From the NCBI GenBank assembly GCA_947095585.1, contig OX352762.1, positions 97,128,249 through 97,192,248 on the forward strand: 64,000 bases of DNA, given 5' to 3'. The notes under the pieces were generated by a model. It was not told the DNA's origin. It ran no database searches and worked only from the letters and a program-made list of their open reading frames with translations. This DNA comes from Nephrocerus scutellatus (taxonomy: Eukaryota; Arthropoda; Insecta; Diptera; Pipunculidae). Positions 1 to 10,758 of this stretch are shown piece by piece; position 1 is the first letter of the stretch, and every line of letters begins with the position of its first letter. The translations under genes were made by a program, and so were the position numbers.

Positions 1-455
1 TGTTCTCGTGTAGTAGTAGATAGTAGACGCAAGTGCAAGCAATAACAGACCGAACAAAACGGATGAGATTCCCTCTAGGTAGGTAACAAGAAAAGAGAAA
101 GTGCATTCACACAAGTGGAGATAACATACCTATTACAACACTATGTACTTTAAATATTAATTAATGTGCGCATTTATGTCACCATACAACCATTGAAAAT
201 GCCACAAAAGCTATGGTTCACTTGAGTCCAATTGAACCAGCTAACAGCATGCTTCACTAGTGACTACATAAATAATTCAGTAGCCATGTGGCGTCATGCT
301 GAAGGGGCATAGTTTGGAGTACATAATTTAAATGTACAGCCTTACTAAGCAAGCGAAAACTTAATTTAGAAATGTTAAGCTTTTAACTATGTGTAATATG
401 CATAAGAATGCTTGTGTTGTTGTTTTATAGTCGTATTATTCAGCCTATTTAAATT
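1..455. other. AT-rich intergenic, nothing recognised
   Basis: I see no coding frame, RNA gene or repeat that I can name here. The stretch is AT-rich spacer before the first copy of the AAATTCTCTA repeat family. Confidence 0.4.
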
Positions 456-670
456 AATTCTCTATATTAACTTCTCGTGCTCTTGGCTGGCTGGTGGGTA
501 GAATCTTGTGATCAATTTTTAAAACACTTCCTAAAGCCCGATTTTATTCAAACTTTGCACACATGTGTATTTCCTACAGCTTTATACGCATGTGTATCTC
601 CGATGGACAACCCTTTTTGTAAAAATTAGAAAGTGATAGGGCCCCGGGATCGGGGGGAACCCGAGCGGCC
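456..670 (+). repeat. AAATTCTCTA-family repeat, partial copy
   Basis: It opens with AATTCTCTATATTAACTTC and continues into the family's hallmark internal unit. The unit has a segment like TTTGCACACATGTGTAT, then TGTGTATCTCCGATGGACAA, then CTTTTTGTAAAAATT, then a GC-rich block (GGGCCCCGGGATCGGGG). The same order of motifs recurs near 8.2, 11.2, 33.1 and 59.8 kb. The 3' terminus found elsewhere (GATTAGAGAATTT) is missing here. What follows to about 850 is unlike the other copies and was not recognised. Confidence 0.6.
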
Positions 671-1384
671 AAGCCTACGCTGAAAGGATGGCGTAGACCA
701 GAACGCCCAGAGTTTCAAATTGGATAACATCGGCTCAAAATCGGGACCGGTGGAGAATCTTTTTGCGGGAGGCCAGGACCGAACAACGATTTTAAAGCTT
801 AATATTATGATGTTGATTAAATCAACTACTGAGTGGAGCACTACTTTTTTAAATTGATTTAAGGTATGGCTTGATAAAAAAAATACGTGAGGAAAAAAAT
901 GGCAGATAATTTAAGCTAAATATGTTAGCTAATAAAAGTACATTTTAAATTTAAAACGTTTGCTTTGATCTGAAACAAATTTCAAATTTTAAATTGTAAT
1001 TGTGTTTAAAGTTTCAAGCGAGCGAAGGCGAGCTAATAAAAACGTTTTAAAAAGGAACTGGTGGAAACGCTAACAAAGAATATAAATTTAGTCAATTTGA
1101 GGAAACTGCTATACGGATTTTTGCAATTGGTGAATCTTTTAAAGGATGACTTCTTTTGATTTGCCTTTATGCAGCAAAGAACGAAAAAATGGTTTGTAAA
1201 TGAAGCGTTTCCAAGAGGCAATAGAATCAAGTTTTTAAATAACTTATAGGTTCACTGACAAAGTTTAAGATACTTCTTGTATAGGGCGTGTTTTTTATTG
1301 ATGTCGGAGAAATCGGAGAGAAATGAGAAATTAGGCGCTTTCGAGATGCGGAGAGCTCCGTATTCTCTTTTCCCTGTAACTCGA
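671..1384. other. Intergenic, nothing recognised
   Basis: A locally GC-richer patch (about 660-800) breaks the AT-rich background. It carries a 71-codon minus-strand frame that I do not recognise and do not call a gene. The rest is AT-rich. Confidence 0.3.
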
Positions 1385-1582
1385 ACAATATATTGCTTTG
1401 GCAAAGCCAGCTTGGCTTTACTTTAATTCTCAAAGCAACAGCTTTTGGTTTTTTTGGTGAGCACCATAACTATAAAATGGCTTTAGTTTCTTAATCCTAA
1501 AAATTATTTGGATTTACTTTCGGCTTTATGCTTATGCGATTGTTGTTGTAAGCCAAGCTGGCTTTGCCAAAGCAATATAGCA
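1385..1582. mobile_element. Small inverted-repeat element (MITE), TIR with TTGCTTTGGCAAAGCC
   Basis: The arms at about 1392-1418 and 1550-1576 are perfect inverted copies over 27 nt and contain TTGCTTTGGCAAAGCCAGC. The interior has no coding capacity. The right edge reads CAATATAGCA, like the termini of the element at 5810-6095. The same interior appears in opposite orientation at about 18250-18380, so this is a dispersed family. No target duplication was identified. Confidence 0.75.
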
Positions 1583-1775
1583 AAAATTATTTTGGATTCG
1601 CACTCTCCTCGCTATGTTGGTTCACTTTCATAAGTTTTTATTGCTGAGCTGACAGATAGCTAAGAATGTTGTTCGACTGAATGCAATCCTCTTCAATGAG
1701 GAGAAAGTGAAAATCTCTGAGCTCTCAGCTATCTCGAACGCGCTATCCGATAAATCCGATAATTTTTTTCTCTGA

Positions 1776-2430
1776 TCAGAGTACGAATTTTGGTCGCAAA
1801 TGTGCAAAACTACCATCTTAACCAAAACCTTCTCTATAGAAAGCCCAACTGTTCCGATCGTACACAGATACATGCTTAGATTGAGACCAAACGTATTTGT
1901 ATTAGTAATCAACTAAATAGCAAAATCCATATAAAATATTTCTGTTTCCCACTACCACATCTTACGTTTCTCGCTCTTTGCGACTTCTTATTTTTTGTAC
2001 ACCGTATTCACATCCCACAAACACACATGCGTTTGGTCTTGGTTTACAGCATTAGTATGCGTATAGTTGGGCTTTCTATAGAGAAGGTTTTGATCTTAAC
2101 CGCAAGTTCGTAGTATTAGTAGATGTTGTGTGTAGTAGTATGATTTTGACGCATGCGCATAGTTTGATTTTGCTTTAATGTCAACAGCAGTGTTGCTTTC
2201 TCACATCTCACCTAGTTTTGAGTACGTGAGTTGTCATCTACATAAGACAAAAGCGAACCGATTCAGATTTTGCACTAGAATCTTGTACATGAAACTGTCA
2301 TTAAAATTACAAAGAAGGAAAAAACATCACACCACATTCAAATTGTATGCTATACAACTCTTACGTATACGAACTAACATCTCACGTTCAGGTCAGTTTT
2401 AAACATTTGCAACCAAAATTCGTACTCAGC
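1776..2430. repeat. Nested inverted repeats, probable non-autonomous element
   Basis: The outer arms near 1780-1803 and 2401-2424 share AGTACGAATTTTGGT in inverted orientation. The inner arms near 1819-1850 and 2066-2096 share CCTTCTCTATAGAAAGCCCA in inverted orientation. Two concentric inverted pairs suggest one fold-back element or one element inserted in another. The interior frames are short and not recognised. Confidence 0.5.
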
Positions 2431-2686
2431 AGAGTTCTGAATTATTGGCGGTTTGAAAAGCTAACACGAGCCTGTTAGGCAAACTCAAGCACAAACTAAA
2501 CGTGATCAAATAACAACTTCCCTTTTTTAATATTTAAATGTTAGAGGTAACGTTCATCTCAAAATAAAAAAAATTTAAGAAATAATTATCACTTAAATGC
2601 TCCATAGTTTCTCATGTTTAAAGAAACAAACAGCTACGGCTGCCAAAAATATTCCGTATATTTTTTCAGAGTAAATATATCATATC

Positions 2687-2901
2687 GTGGGCGCCATGGC
2701 ACAGTGGTTAAGTGTATGGATTTCTGAACAGGGGGTTCGTTGTTCGAATCCCAGAAAACATCAAAAAGTATTTTTCACGGTCCCATCTCTTTGCGAATGT
2801 CTGACGGATACGGCATTATATTGTAGGTCCCTTCCATTTGTGTGCAAAAATATACATGCACAACACAAATTCTGTCGAGCCGAAAATTATTATTATTATT
2901 A
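2687..2901 (+). mobile_element. tRNA-derived SINE, copy 1
   Basis: The 5' end looks like a tRNA. It has a box A region (ATGGCACAGTGG), a box B with one change from consensus (TGTTCGAATCC), and a shared body containing AAAAGTATTTTTCACGG and TTGTAGGTCCCTT. It ends in (ATT)n at 2886-2900. The 9217-9480 copy has the same start, body and tail. It is not a tRNA gene: there is no acceptor stem closure and the body is non-tRNA. No clean target duplication is visible around this copy. Confidence 0.8.
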
Positions 2902-4875
2902 AATAGATAATATCAGAGAACCTTCGGAGCGTAAAAAACCTCTCATTTTTTCTCGGAGAACAAAAAAAAACCTTATCTTAATACTGACAGTTAAATTATC
3001 TATCCGAATACTCCGACATAAAAAAACTTTCTCATAATGCGAATAATATTCGAATATGATTTTTATTATTTTTATTTGGTAAAACCTGTTCATAAGCAAA
3101 AACATTTCGAGAAAAATTTACGATAGTAGGGTTCCCGGGAACGAGAAATTTAACTAAAAATTGCAAATTAGTTGATGATCGATATTTTTGTCATGTGGTA
3201 ATGCTTTGAAAAGCATCCGTACTTCACCACTACATGTTGATATACAAGAAATAACCCAGATGGAACACTGCCACTACCCCCAGTCCAGTCTATAAAAAGA
3301 CAATAGGACCTACACTGAACTTTAGCAATCGAATTTGAATATGTCCTTTAGATATCGAGCTTATATTAAATTAAATTCTTAATAGTAATATAAATGGCGC
3401 CTATATATGGATGTAGATTATACATCGTCTGTTAGATATTGCGAACGCCGAAGACGTAGACGACTAGACGTAACCGTATTGCTATCACTTTGCGACTGAA
3501 AAAGTGAGAAATGTTCACGTGCAGAAAACTCATCCATACATAAATAAAAGCATGTATGCAAAAACAAACAAAATAAAAGGTCGTTTTAACCATAAAATGT
3601 ATTACTTACACTTTCACACGTATAGTTTCTCTTTAAAATGAAAATTATGAATGAGAATCCTAATTCTTCATTTATTTAAAATAAATAATCACAAGAAAAT
3701 ACTATTGGCGATAGTTTAGGCTGTAGAGTTCACTGCCACAAGTCAAGCCTTCGGGAAGAAAAAGCAAATTATATACTGGTGACTGGTGAGGAGAACTGAG
3801 TTGAGTGGGTTAAAACTTGACAAATACATATGGATTATGGTTCCTAGTAAGCATTCTGACAAATGTCAAAACTAACAACCACCGATTTTTAAATTCTGCA
3901 GTTTTATAGGGTGGTTATCATAAATAAATTCGCCATAAACGAGTTGGTTTTTTATAATTACGCTCTAGCTAATTAATTTGGTAAATGATTGACAACTGCT
4001 GTTATAGTCAAAATTTCGGGTCAAAAATTTTCGGGATTCTTTTAATATTGATCTTTTTGAGGAAATTAATTTAAGAAATCAATATTTAGAACTATATACA
4101 TTAAATAAATCAATTCTACATTGTTTGTATATATAGCAGATAAAACCATAATATGTTATTTCGTTATATTTATTTCCATAAATGTGCAAATGTACAATTT
4201 ACTCCAAAACAAATTACAGAAATGAAAATTTGTTACTTTTAGCTTCTAGTTGAGAAACCAAATACCCAGGTCTGCAATACGCTGACAGTAATTGTAACAA
4301 GACGCTTACAAACGCTAAGAAAATTAATTTTTATTTGTTTTGTTTTTCCTAAAAAAAGGCAAAATGCTTGTTTATAAATAACAAGTAAATGTAAAAAAAA
4401 TATAGTGTTCGGGTACAGCTTCTATTTATACGTTTGAAATGTGGTTAAAAATGACCTGAAAGAAATTGAAAATGCTTTTTACATGCGTGCGCCACATGCA
4501 ACATACGTCACACGACGGCCAATAGAAATTTCGCTTGATTAAAATTAAAAGGCTGAACCATAATAAAATTTCGTCCTCTACGCTAACGTCAACTCCCGAT
4601 GAAACGCTTTCCAAATGTTTCTCATCCGAACATAATGAAAACTTTGAGTATTTTTCATTTGAATTCTTTTTTGTACTTACATTTATTTGGGATAAGAGTT
4701 GGTAAAAAAATAATGATATTACCATGGCAAATTTATTAAAAAAATGCAACTGTGTTGCAATGTACATTTAATTTTTTTAGCCAAAATTATAGATGTTATT
4801 GAAGAAGGATAATAATAATAATAAGAAGAAAACAAACGAACCCTGCAGCGTACTTTCCACTTTTTCTTGCACTCA
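2902..4875. other. AT-rich intergenic, nothing recognised
   Basis: Nearly 2 kb without a gene I can support. A 113-codon minus-strand frame (4426-4767) exists, but its composition is ordinary and I recognise no domain in it. No clear inverted-repeat element stands out. Confidence 0.35.
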
Positions 4876-4879
4876 TTAA

Positions 4880-5477
4880 CCCTAGAATACTTATATAATT
4901 TTTTTTCTCTTAATCCTAATGTTCGCCTGTGAGGCTACTTTTGTAAAAAAAAAAAAGACCAGATTTCATCGTTAAACATTATTTTTATTTAACAAAAAAT
5001 TAGATTCAGTCTTTATACTCCTTACATTTAAAAATAAAATATGAAAAAAATATAAAATCAGTTAAATTAAATATAATCTTAGACTTATCGAAATCGAAGT
5101 CTTCTTCTTCCAAATTATTCTCATTTTCGCTTCTATCCCACGACAACTGATCCAGCCAGTGTCGTATTTGCTTTTTAGAAGTAAACATCGAAAAATTCTA
5201 GAACTGTAGAACAATAAATAAAAATTCAAAAAAAACGAGAAAAAATCGTGACGCCTGGTATGCGAACATTAGTATCTAAGGTAAATACTAATGTTCGCAT
5301 ACCAGGCGTCACGATGGTCCGTAACTCGAGACCCCAAAGGCACAATACGATGTGAGTCCGCACACAAGCTCGGCCAGCGCAAAATTGAGTTGGCACGTGC
5401 TTTGATATTTACAAGCCATCATAAAATATCGGGGAAAACTCGAATACGTTCCACCTCACAGGCGAAGTATTCTAGGG
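4880..5477. mobile_element. piggyBac-like non-autonomous element
   Basis: The ends are 13-bp inverted repeats, CCCTAGAATACTT at 4880 and AAGTATTCTAGGG ending at 5477. They are flanked by TTAA on the left (4876-4879) and by TTAA one base out on the right (5479-5482). TTAA targets and CCC/GGG ends are hallmarks of piggyBac transposons. A second inverted motif (TTCGCCTGTGAGG / CCTCACAGGCGAA) lies inside both ends. The interior is too short for a transposase. A 60-codon acidic minus-strand frame (5006-5188) might be a decayed N-terminus, but I cannot show that. Confidence 0.75.
5245..5315. repeat. Perfect 31-bp inverted repeat with 9-nt loop
   Basis: The arms at 5245-5275 and 5285-5315 are exact reverse complements over 31 nt and contain GACGCCTGGTATGCGAAC. 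The loop is CTAAGGTAA. The palindrome lies in the middle of the piggyBac-like element. TAATGTTCGC, part of an arm, also occurs near the element's left end (about 4917), so the arms may come from internal duplication. Confidence 0.9.
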
Positions 5478-5639
5478 TTTAATAAAATGTCATTAAACAA
5501 AATCAGAGTTCAAAGTTTTAAGTTAGAAAATACGATGTTAACTGTTTTATTTTTTCTGCGCTTATTTGGGGGATATTTTCTTATTCAATACAATTAAAAT
5601 AAACGGGATGTCTCGTATCTTACGGTATTGTTTTGCTAG

Positions 5640-6133
5640 ACACAGACTCAATGAATGTATGAAATGAATCGTTACTTCGCATTTTCAAAAACAAAATAAT
5701 TAATAAATCACAAACAATATATGACAACTGTCGAATTGTTTGAAATGCGATTAGCAAAGTCAACGAAACTAATGCGAACGCTTTTATAGCAGCAGCTTAC
5801 GTTTTCATTTGCTATATTGCTTTCAACAAAAAAAAAAAAATTACAACAACAAACACATTGGATAGACCAGAAAGTGGTTAAGCGTTAACCAAAAAAAATG
5901 TTTGGGTAAGAATATTTAACCAAATTTTTATTTATAACTCCCACCACCAAAGTCGACTTTTAAAAATTATATAGGGATAAGTTGGCAAACACATGAAACA
6001 AAAAATTTACCAAAATTTGGTTAGTTTTTGCCGTTGCTTTAATCAGCCGTTAACCACAAAAATACCTAACTCATTTTGTTGCAAGCAATATAGCAATTGT
6101 ATTCGATCATTTCATCGTTGAGTTTTGACACAT
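5640..6133. repeat. Diverged direct repeat, first copy (split by a MITE)
   Basis: This segment reads CACAGACTCAATGAAT, AATCGTTAC, TTTTCAAAAA, AACGAAACTAA.GCGAACGC, AGCTTACGTTTTCATT, then TGTATTCG.TCATTTCATCGTTG.GTTTT. The same order appears at 6444-6675. The first copy is interrupted at 5810-6095 by an inverted-repeat element and the second is not. Confidence 0.7.
5810..6095. mobile_element. 286-bp MITE with ATT target duplication
   Basis: The termini are inverted: TGCTATATTGCTTTCAACAA at 5810 and its near-complement ending at 6095 (TTGTTGCAAGCAATATAGCA). ATT flanks both sides (5807-5809 and 6096-6098). The homologous segment at 6444-6675 has a single ATT at the equivalent position, which is an intact empty site and supports a 3-bp target duplication. 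There is no coding capacity. Confidence 0.85.
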
Positions 6134-6443
6134 ATAACTCGCCCAAAATTAGTGGAAACATTCCAATATTAGCAGTAAAATTTTCCTTAAGGCAATGTTT
6201 GTCTCTTTGCAAATTTTTAATTAAATTCAATTCATTAAACGACTATTAATCCCAGGTAATGTACGTACAATTTCCCATCTATCAAGTGTGGGTAATTTTT
6301 CGCCGTAGCCGTGTCTGCATGGCAGACATTCGTGAACGTTGAACGATGTTGTGTGGTGATTTTTTATTGTATTTATTTTTTCTTATTAAATACGATTTAA
6401 ATATATACATAAATACCTTATCGTACATTATTGTTCCGCTGTT

Positions 6444-6675
6444 CACAGACTCAATGAATTTAATATATAAATCGTTACATTACATTTTCAAAAAAATTAA
6501 TTAATAAATCAAAAACAATAAATGACAACGTCCAATTTTTTTTTTAAAAAAATGGTCTTTCCAGCGTACATCCAATTCGATTGCCAAAGTTAACGAAACT
6601 AAAGCGAACGCTATTATGGCTGTAGCTTACGTTTTCATTGTATTCGCTCATTTCATCGTTGGGTTTTTACACTAG
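6444..6675. repeat. Diverged direct repeat, second copy (empty site)
   Basis: It is homologous to 5640-5809 joined to 6096-6133. It carries its own insertion of about 40 nt near 6536-6576. It runs uninterrupted through the point where the first copy carries the MITE (TTTTCATTGTATTCG). Confidence 0.65.
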
Positions 6676-7755
6676 CTTAAGGAGAAGAAATTGCATAATA
6701 ACAAGTCGATTGAAATTTGGAAAAAAAATTTTAAAAATAATTTCTTTTATAAAAAAAAAAATTCGTATTTTTTTATTGCTATAAAAATACTTTTTAACGA
6801 CATTCTTCCACTACCATTAGGCCTCAAACACAACCATGCTGACAGAGACGGATTCGTAGCCAACAACAATTTTGTGGAGTTACAATTTGTAGGGCTTGTG
6901 CTTATTTATTTTGAATGTCAAAATTTGATTGAAGTTTATATAAAATTAACAAACTATTTACTTTGATATCTCTAAAGTTACAATTCATTTATCATATTCA
7001 GACAAGTATTTAATTTAACTTGGGAGTGAATAAAAGGATGCAGAACTAAATTATGTATATAATTATAGGTCTGTTTTAATTCCAACATTTGCTTAATTTG
7101 AATAAAACAATAGCTAGACACTACAATTTATCAATATAATAGAAATTTTCCAAAATACACATAAAACAAGAGGGTCAAACAACACACGTAAATACAAACA
7201 AAAGGCGAATTGTGTCGATTCTGTGCTTGCGCATGTGGCATGTGTGATTTTCAGAGTTTTTAAGTAGTTATGAACGTAATAAACTTCGTCAAAAACAACA
7301 CGTTGTTAATTAAAACTACGCAGTCAATTTTTTTAATTAACGATCTTGGTAACACCATCACTGACTATGTTGTAAGAAAAATTAAAAAAAAAGTGGGTTT
7401 TTGTTTTTAAAACTTTATTTTTTATTTACCTTCATAATTCAATTAATTGTAAACATACTAATAATTTATAATTCATATATCATAATTCATAAACTGTGAG
7501 TAATAAAGCGACAACGCGCTTCCTTTCATTTTTGTCAGTTTCATTTAGTGGCTCATATTTCCCTTCTTTCCAAAATTCAGATTCTTCAGGTTGTTTCTAT
7601 TTTTTCTGTTAATATAATTTCGCTTTTTTATATAGATTTACCGTATACCGTAAATTGCAACGAAATACACAAGGGTTAAAATTGTTTTCTAAAAACGTTC
7701 AAAAAGAACTCAATTAAAATTATTTCGAAAATGAAAGGATGAGCTAAATAAAATA
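6676..7755. other. AT-rich intergenic, nothing recognised
   Basis: A 91-codon frame (6691-6966) is low-complexity at its start and matches nothing I know. The rest is AT-rich with homopolymer runs. Confidence 0.35.
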
Positions 7756-7758
7756 ATA

Positions 7759-7883
7759 CCCGTATTTAATTGCCGAGGAACAACAACAATTGCACTTTCG
7801 AATTCCTTCTTTGGAATTGTGAAAACCTGCTGTTTGGCTGGTTTTGACATTCGAATTCCAAACTCGCTCGGCAAATAAAATGC
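7759..7883. mobile_element. Small MITE, TIR GTATTT(A)ATTGCCGAG, copy 1
   Basis: The left end GTATTTAATTGCCGAG pairs with the right end CTCGGCAAATAAAATGC. The interior has CTTCTTTGGAATT followed by TTTGGCTGGTTTTGACATTC. The same interior and ends occur at 9498-9655. It is non-coding. Confidence 0.65.
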
Positions 7884-8205
7884 AGCTAATATGTTATTTA
7901 TAGACTACATTGACTACGCAATTACTTTATGATAATAATAAATAACGTTGACTACGTACTCATTGTTATAAATTTAAGATCCTCAAACTTTTGTTCGCTT
8001 TCCAGAAAACGTAGTGCCAAGGACAACCGCCCGAAATAGATTAACTTAATACGACTCTTTTTTGCCTGGATTCAGTTTATCCAGATAATTGGATTACGTT
8101 TTCCGAATTTTGATTCATCGATCTCTACAATTTTCCCAAGCCTCCAATTGGTCTCTTGTTGACCAAAACCTATATAAATTAAAAATAAATAAATTAAAAT
8201 CATCT
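7884..8205. other. Intergenic, nothing recognised
   Basis: No gene or repeat identified between two small elements. Confidence 0.3.
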
Positions 8206-8331
8206 AAATTCTCTAATCGGAGATAAACACGTGTGCAAAGTTTAAATAAAATCTGGGTATAGGAAGATTAAAAATGGACCACAATATTTGGTCCCAAACA
8301 AATAAACACACGAAGTTAATATAGAGAATTT
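8206..8331 (-). mobile_element. AAATTCTCTA-family element, short copy
   Basis: Read on the minus strand it starts AAATTCTCTATATTAACTTC, passes TTTGCACACGTGTTTATCTCC and ends GATTAGAGAATTT. The two ends are short imperfect inverted repeats (AAATTCTCTA). At 126 bp this is the shortest complete copy and lacks the internal tandem unit present in longer copies. Confidence 0.75.
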
Positions 8332-8769
8332 AATTATAATTAAAATAATTTGACTAACTTAATCAACCAGCACTTCGCGGAAAAAGGAAACCAGATCCAC
8401 TACAGAATTTGATTTCCTATTTCCTTGTTAAAAAAAGGTCTCCTTACACACACGAACAATTTAGCGGTACAGCGTTTATTATTTTGTTTCCTATGTGTTG
8501 GTGCAAGATGTGTCTTAAATATCCACCAAAATATACCGCCCCGATTTGTCATAGTCGTGAGTCATTGGACCGAGTCCATTTGGGTAATTTAATGATACCG
8601 CCGTCGTCTTCGTCTTTCCATTCGATTAAATCAGAAATATTATCATAATCCGGTAGATTATTATGCAAACACTAACTAGTTCACTGAAACTGCTAATAGC
8701 ACTGAAAATTTAATCGTGCTACTACAATCGTACATAGAAGTTAACTAAATAAAATAATAGAAGTTAGTT
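8332..8769. other. Intergenic, nothing recognised
   Basis: An unrecognised 79-codon frame (8409-8648) is the only open stretch. I do not call it a gene. Confidence 0.3.
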
Positions 8770-9130
8770 AAATACTCTATTACACATACTAATGCCTCTT
8801 TCGAATAGCTCAAACCATACCCGAAACTATATCCACGGGTAATCAGTCAAAGTGACAGAGTTTTCATGGTTGTCGTGTTTAATGCTTTGCAAATAGATCG
8901 TTAAACCAATACCAAATGTAAAAAGAACAACACTGAGAAAGTCTGCTTGCTCTCTATTCGCCATATTATTGAGTAAACGAAACTTTACCCGTAGATTACC
9001 GATGGGTAGCAAAGTTACAGTGTCGGTTATAAAACTTTGCAAATAAAACGCAAAATTAATACGTACCCGGGTACAGTTTGCAAATAGATCGTCAAACCAA
9101 AACCACGAGAGAGAAATCATAAATCAATTT
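8770..9130 (-). repeat. Dispersed repeat family, copy 1
   Basis: Read on the minus strand it shares, in order, TATGATTTC.CTC.TGTGGTTTT-like sequence, TTTGACG.TCTATTTG, TGTACCC, TTATAACC, ACTGTAACTTTG, AGAGAGCA and TCGAAAGAGGCAT with 11815-12070 on the plus strand. A 97-codon frame overlaps it, but the other copy does not keep the frame open, so it is probably not coding. Confidence 0.55.
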
Positions 9131-9216
9131 TTCAAATCGAAAAAGCTATAAATTGCATTCATAAAGCAAAAACCACTATCCCCAAAAATAACAAACCTAT
9201 CCACAAACCATATTAA

Positions 9217-9480
9217 ATAATAATAATAATATTCGGTGCGACAGACCTTTGCGGTCCAAGGCCTAACTTCTCGCGACCTACGAAGGGACCTACAATTTAA
9301 GGCCGGATCCGAACGGCGAATTGAGAAGCTTTCCGTGACAAAGTATTACTCTCGGAACGTTTGTCACCCACTCGCGAGAGGTGGCACACCGTGAAAAATA
9401 CTTTTGGTGTTGCTGGGATTCGAACCTGAACCTCGCGCTCAGCAGCCATGTGCACTTCCCACTGAGCCACGGCGCCCACT
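9217..9480 (-). mobile_element. tRNA-derived SINE, copy 2, with 16-bp target duplication
   Basis: Read on the minus strand it starts GTGGGCGCCGTGGCTCAGTG, with a good box A (GTGGCTCAGTGG) and a perfect box B (GGTTCGAATCC), so a pol III promoter is present. The body contains AAAAGTATTTTTCACGG and TTGTAGGTCCCTT, and the 3' tail is (ATT)n. The 16 bases CCACAAACCATATTAA occur exactly at 9201-9216 and again at 9481-9496, a perfect duplication as expected from LINE-driven integration. An exact duplication implies a fairly recent insertion. Confidence 0.92.
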
Positions 9481-9497
9481 CCACAAACCATATTAAC

Positions 9498-9655
9498 CGT
9501 ATTTTATTTGCCGAGGAATAAGGAATTACAACAACAACTGCACTGTCAATTCCACTGTCGACTTCCTTCTTTGGAATTTGAAAACCAGCTATTTGGCTGG
9601 TTTTGGCTGGTTTTGACATTCGAGTTCCTTATTCGGATTCCAAATAAAATACGCC
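9498..9655. mobile_element. Small [20 protein letters not shown], copy 2
   Basis: The left end CGTATTTTATTTGCCGAGGAA pairs with the right end TTCCAAATAAAATACG. The interior CTTCCTTCTTTGGAATTTG matches the 7759-7883 copy. TGGCTGGTTT is duplicated in tandem here. It is non-coding. Confidence 0.65.
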
Positions 9656-10096
9656 TGTTATATACGTAATGAACGTGGAACAGAAAACATACATTGCTGC
9701 AAACCGCCAAGCGGCACGCAAAAAACTGCTAAACAACGCCGCGTTCGATTGGACTGAATAAACTAAATTAGCAGCTGTATCTAAGTAACAGAAGGGAAGA
9801 GACTGTTCGATTGACAATTGTTCACTATACTTAGAAATTAGGCTAAATGCCGCAACTGAAGTAAGTAAGGAGGTTTTCTGCTTGTGTAAGTACTTCAGAT
9901 GAATAAAATTGACATTTATCTGAAGTGAAGAATACCAATCGAGTAGCCTCTTCACTTCATTAGCTCGGTTTAAATGAAGAGTCGCTCAATTAACTGAAAT
10001 GAATAGTTGTTGTCTTTAGGCCAATCGATCGCGGCTCAAGTATGATGTGTGCTGTATGAACAGTGTTTCTAACGTTATAGTGAATGCGTTTTATAA
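9656..10096. other. Intergenic, nothing recognised
   Basis: A 108-codon minus-strand frame (9629-9955) shows no motif I know and partly overlaps the MITE, so it is not called. AAGTGAAGTACTTCAGATGAAT-like phrases repeat loosely here. Confidence 0.3.
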
Positions 10097-10235
10097 TGGG
10101 TCTATTCTTTTATTCAACCCGAGCGAGCAGTGTACGTCAAAAATTTACACTGTGTTTTTTTATTCACCCGGGGTAATTTTACTCTGTACTCTGTGTTTTT
10201 TTATTGTGAACCGAGCACGACACGGTGTATACATA

Positions 10236-10376
10236 GGGTCTATTCTTTTATTCAACCCGAGCGAGTAAAGTTACCCGGAGTACACCGAGCGAGTGTTGCA
10301 CGGTGTAAAAATGTTCGGTGTGTACACTGGGTAACTTTACTCGCTCGGGTTGAATAAAAAACAGAACCGAGTAAAA
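10236..10376. repeat. Left arm of element B, itself palindromic
   Basis: It starts with the same GGGTCTATTCTTTTATTCAA as element A but continues with different subterminal sequence (GAGTAAAGTTACCCGGAGTA). It folds on itself: ACCCGAGCGAGTAAAGTTAC is followed about 60 nt later by its complement GTAACTTTACTCGCTCGGGT. It pairs over about 113 nt with the right arm ending at 11755. Confidence 0.75.
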
Positions 10377-10515
10377 CCGAGTAAACATTTGAGAAACCGA
10401 TTTTAATTCGTGTGAAAAAATAAAATAAAAAATGGATACATTATTATTAAATATAATAGCAAATAATTTGTTTCCGAAAATCTTGCTACAGCTGTTATTT
10501 CGGGTGATTCTTTAA

Positions 10516-10758
10516 CTATTTCATCAATAGCATCGTAAAAATTCCAAAACTATTCCTATTGTTTCCTGTTGTTTCATTGCGTTCTTTTGTTTTTTTGTAC
10601 TGACGTACTAAGCTCTTCCATTTGTTTTTAATTTGATCCCACGTTAGGTTCAAACTGGAATCTTTATTAAATTCTTCACCAACTTTTTGAAAAATGGTTT
10701 TCTTCACACCTGTTGCTAATTGGTCATAATTGTCTTTAATCAAACTTATAAGGCTCAT
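10516..10758 (-). CDS. Myb/SANT-like DNA-binding domain fragment of a transposon
   Basis: The 80-residue frame starts ATG at 10758. It has the pattern of insect Myb/SANT-like (MADF-like) domains: conserved W and I in LTWDQIKNKWKSLVRQYKK, then a basic KTKERNETTG segment. Such domains bind DNA and are common both in host factors and in the second ORF of PIF/Harbinger transposons. It lies inside long inverted termini, so a transposon origin is more likely than a host gene. No DDE nuclease frame is present in the element, so it would depend on a partner. Whether it is transcribed is unknown. Confidence 0.5.
   Translation of the reverse strand: MSLISLIKDNYDQLATGVKKTIFQKVGEEFNKDSSLNLTWDQIKNKWKSLVRQYKKTKERNETTGNNRNSFGIFTMLLMK

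Noticed and set aside
2687..2760. Possible tRNA genes at 2687 and 9480
   Set aside because: A and B boxes are present, but the acceptor stem does not close, the bodies continue into shared non-tRNA sequence with an ATT tail, and one copy has a target duplication. They are SINEs.
4426..4767. 113-codon minus-strand frame
   Set aside because: No recognisable domain and AT-rich composition. Not enough to support a gene.
9290..9619. 109-codon and 64-codon minus-strand frames
   Set aside because: Both lie across the SINE and its flanks. Open by chance.
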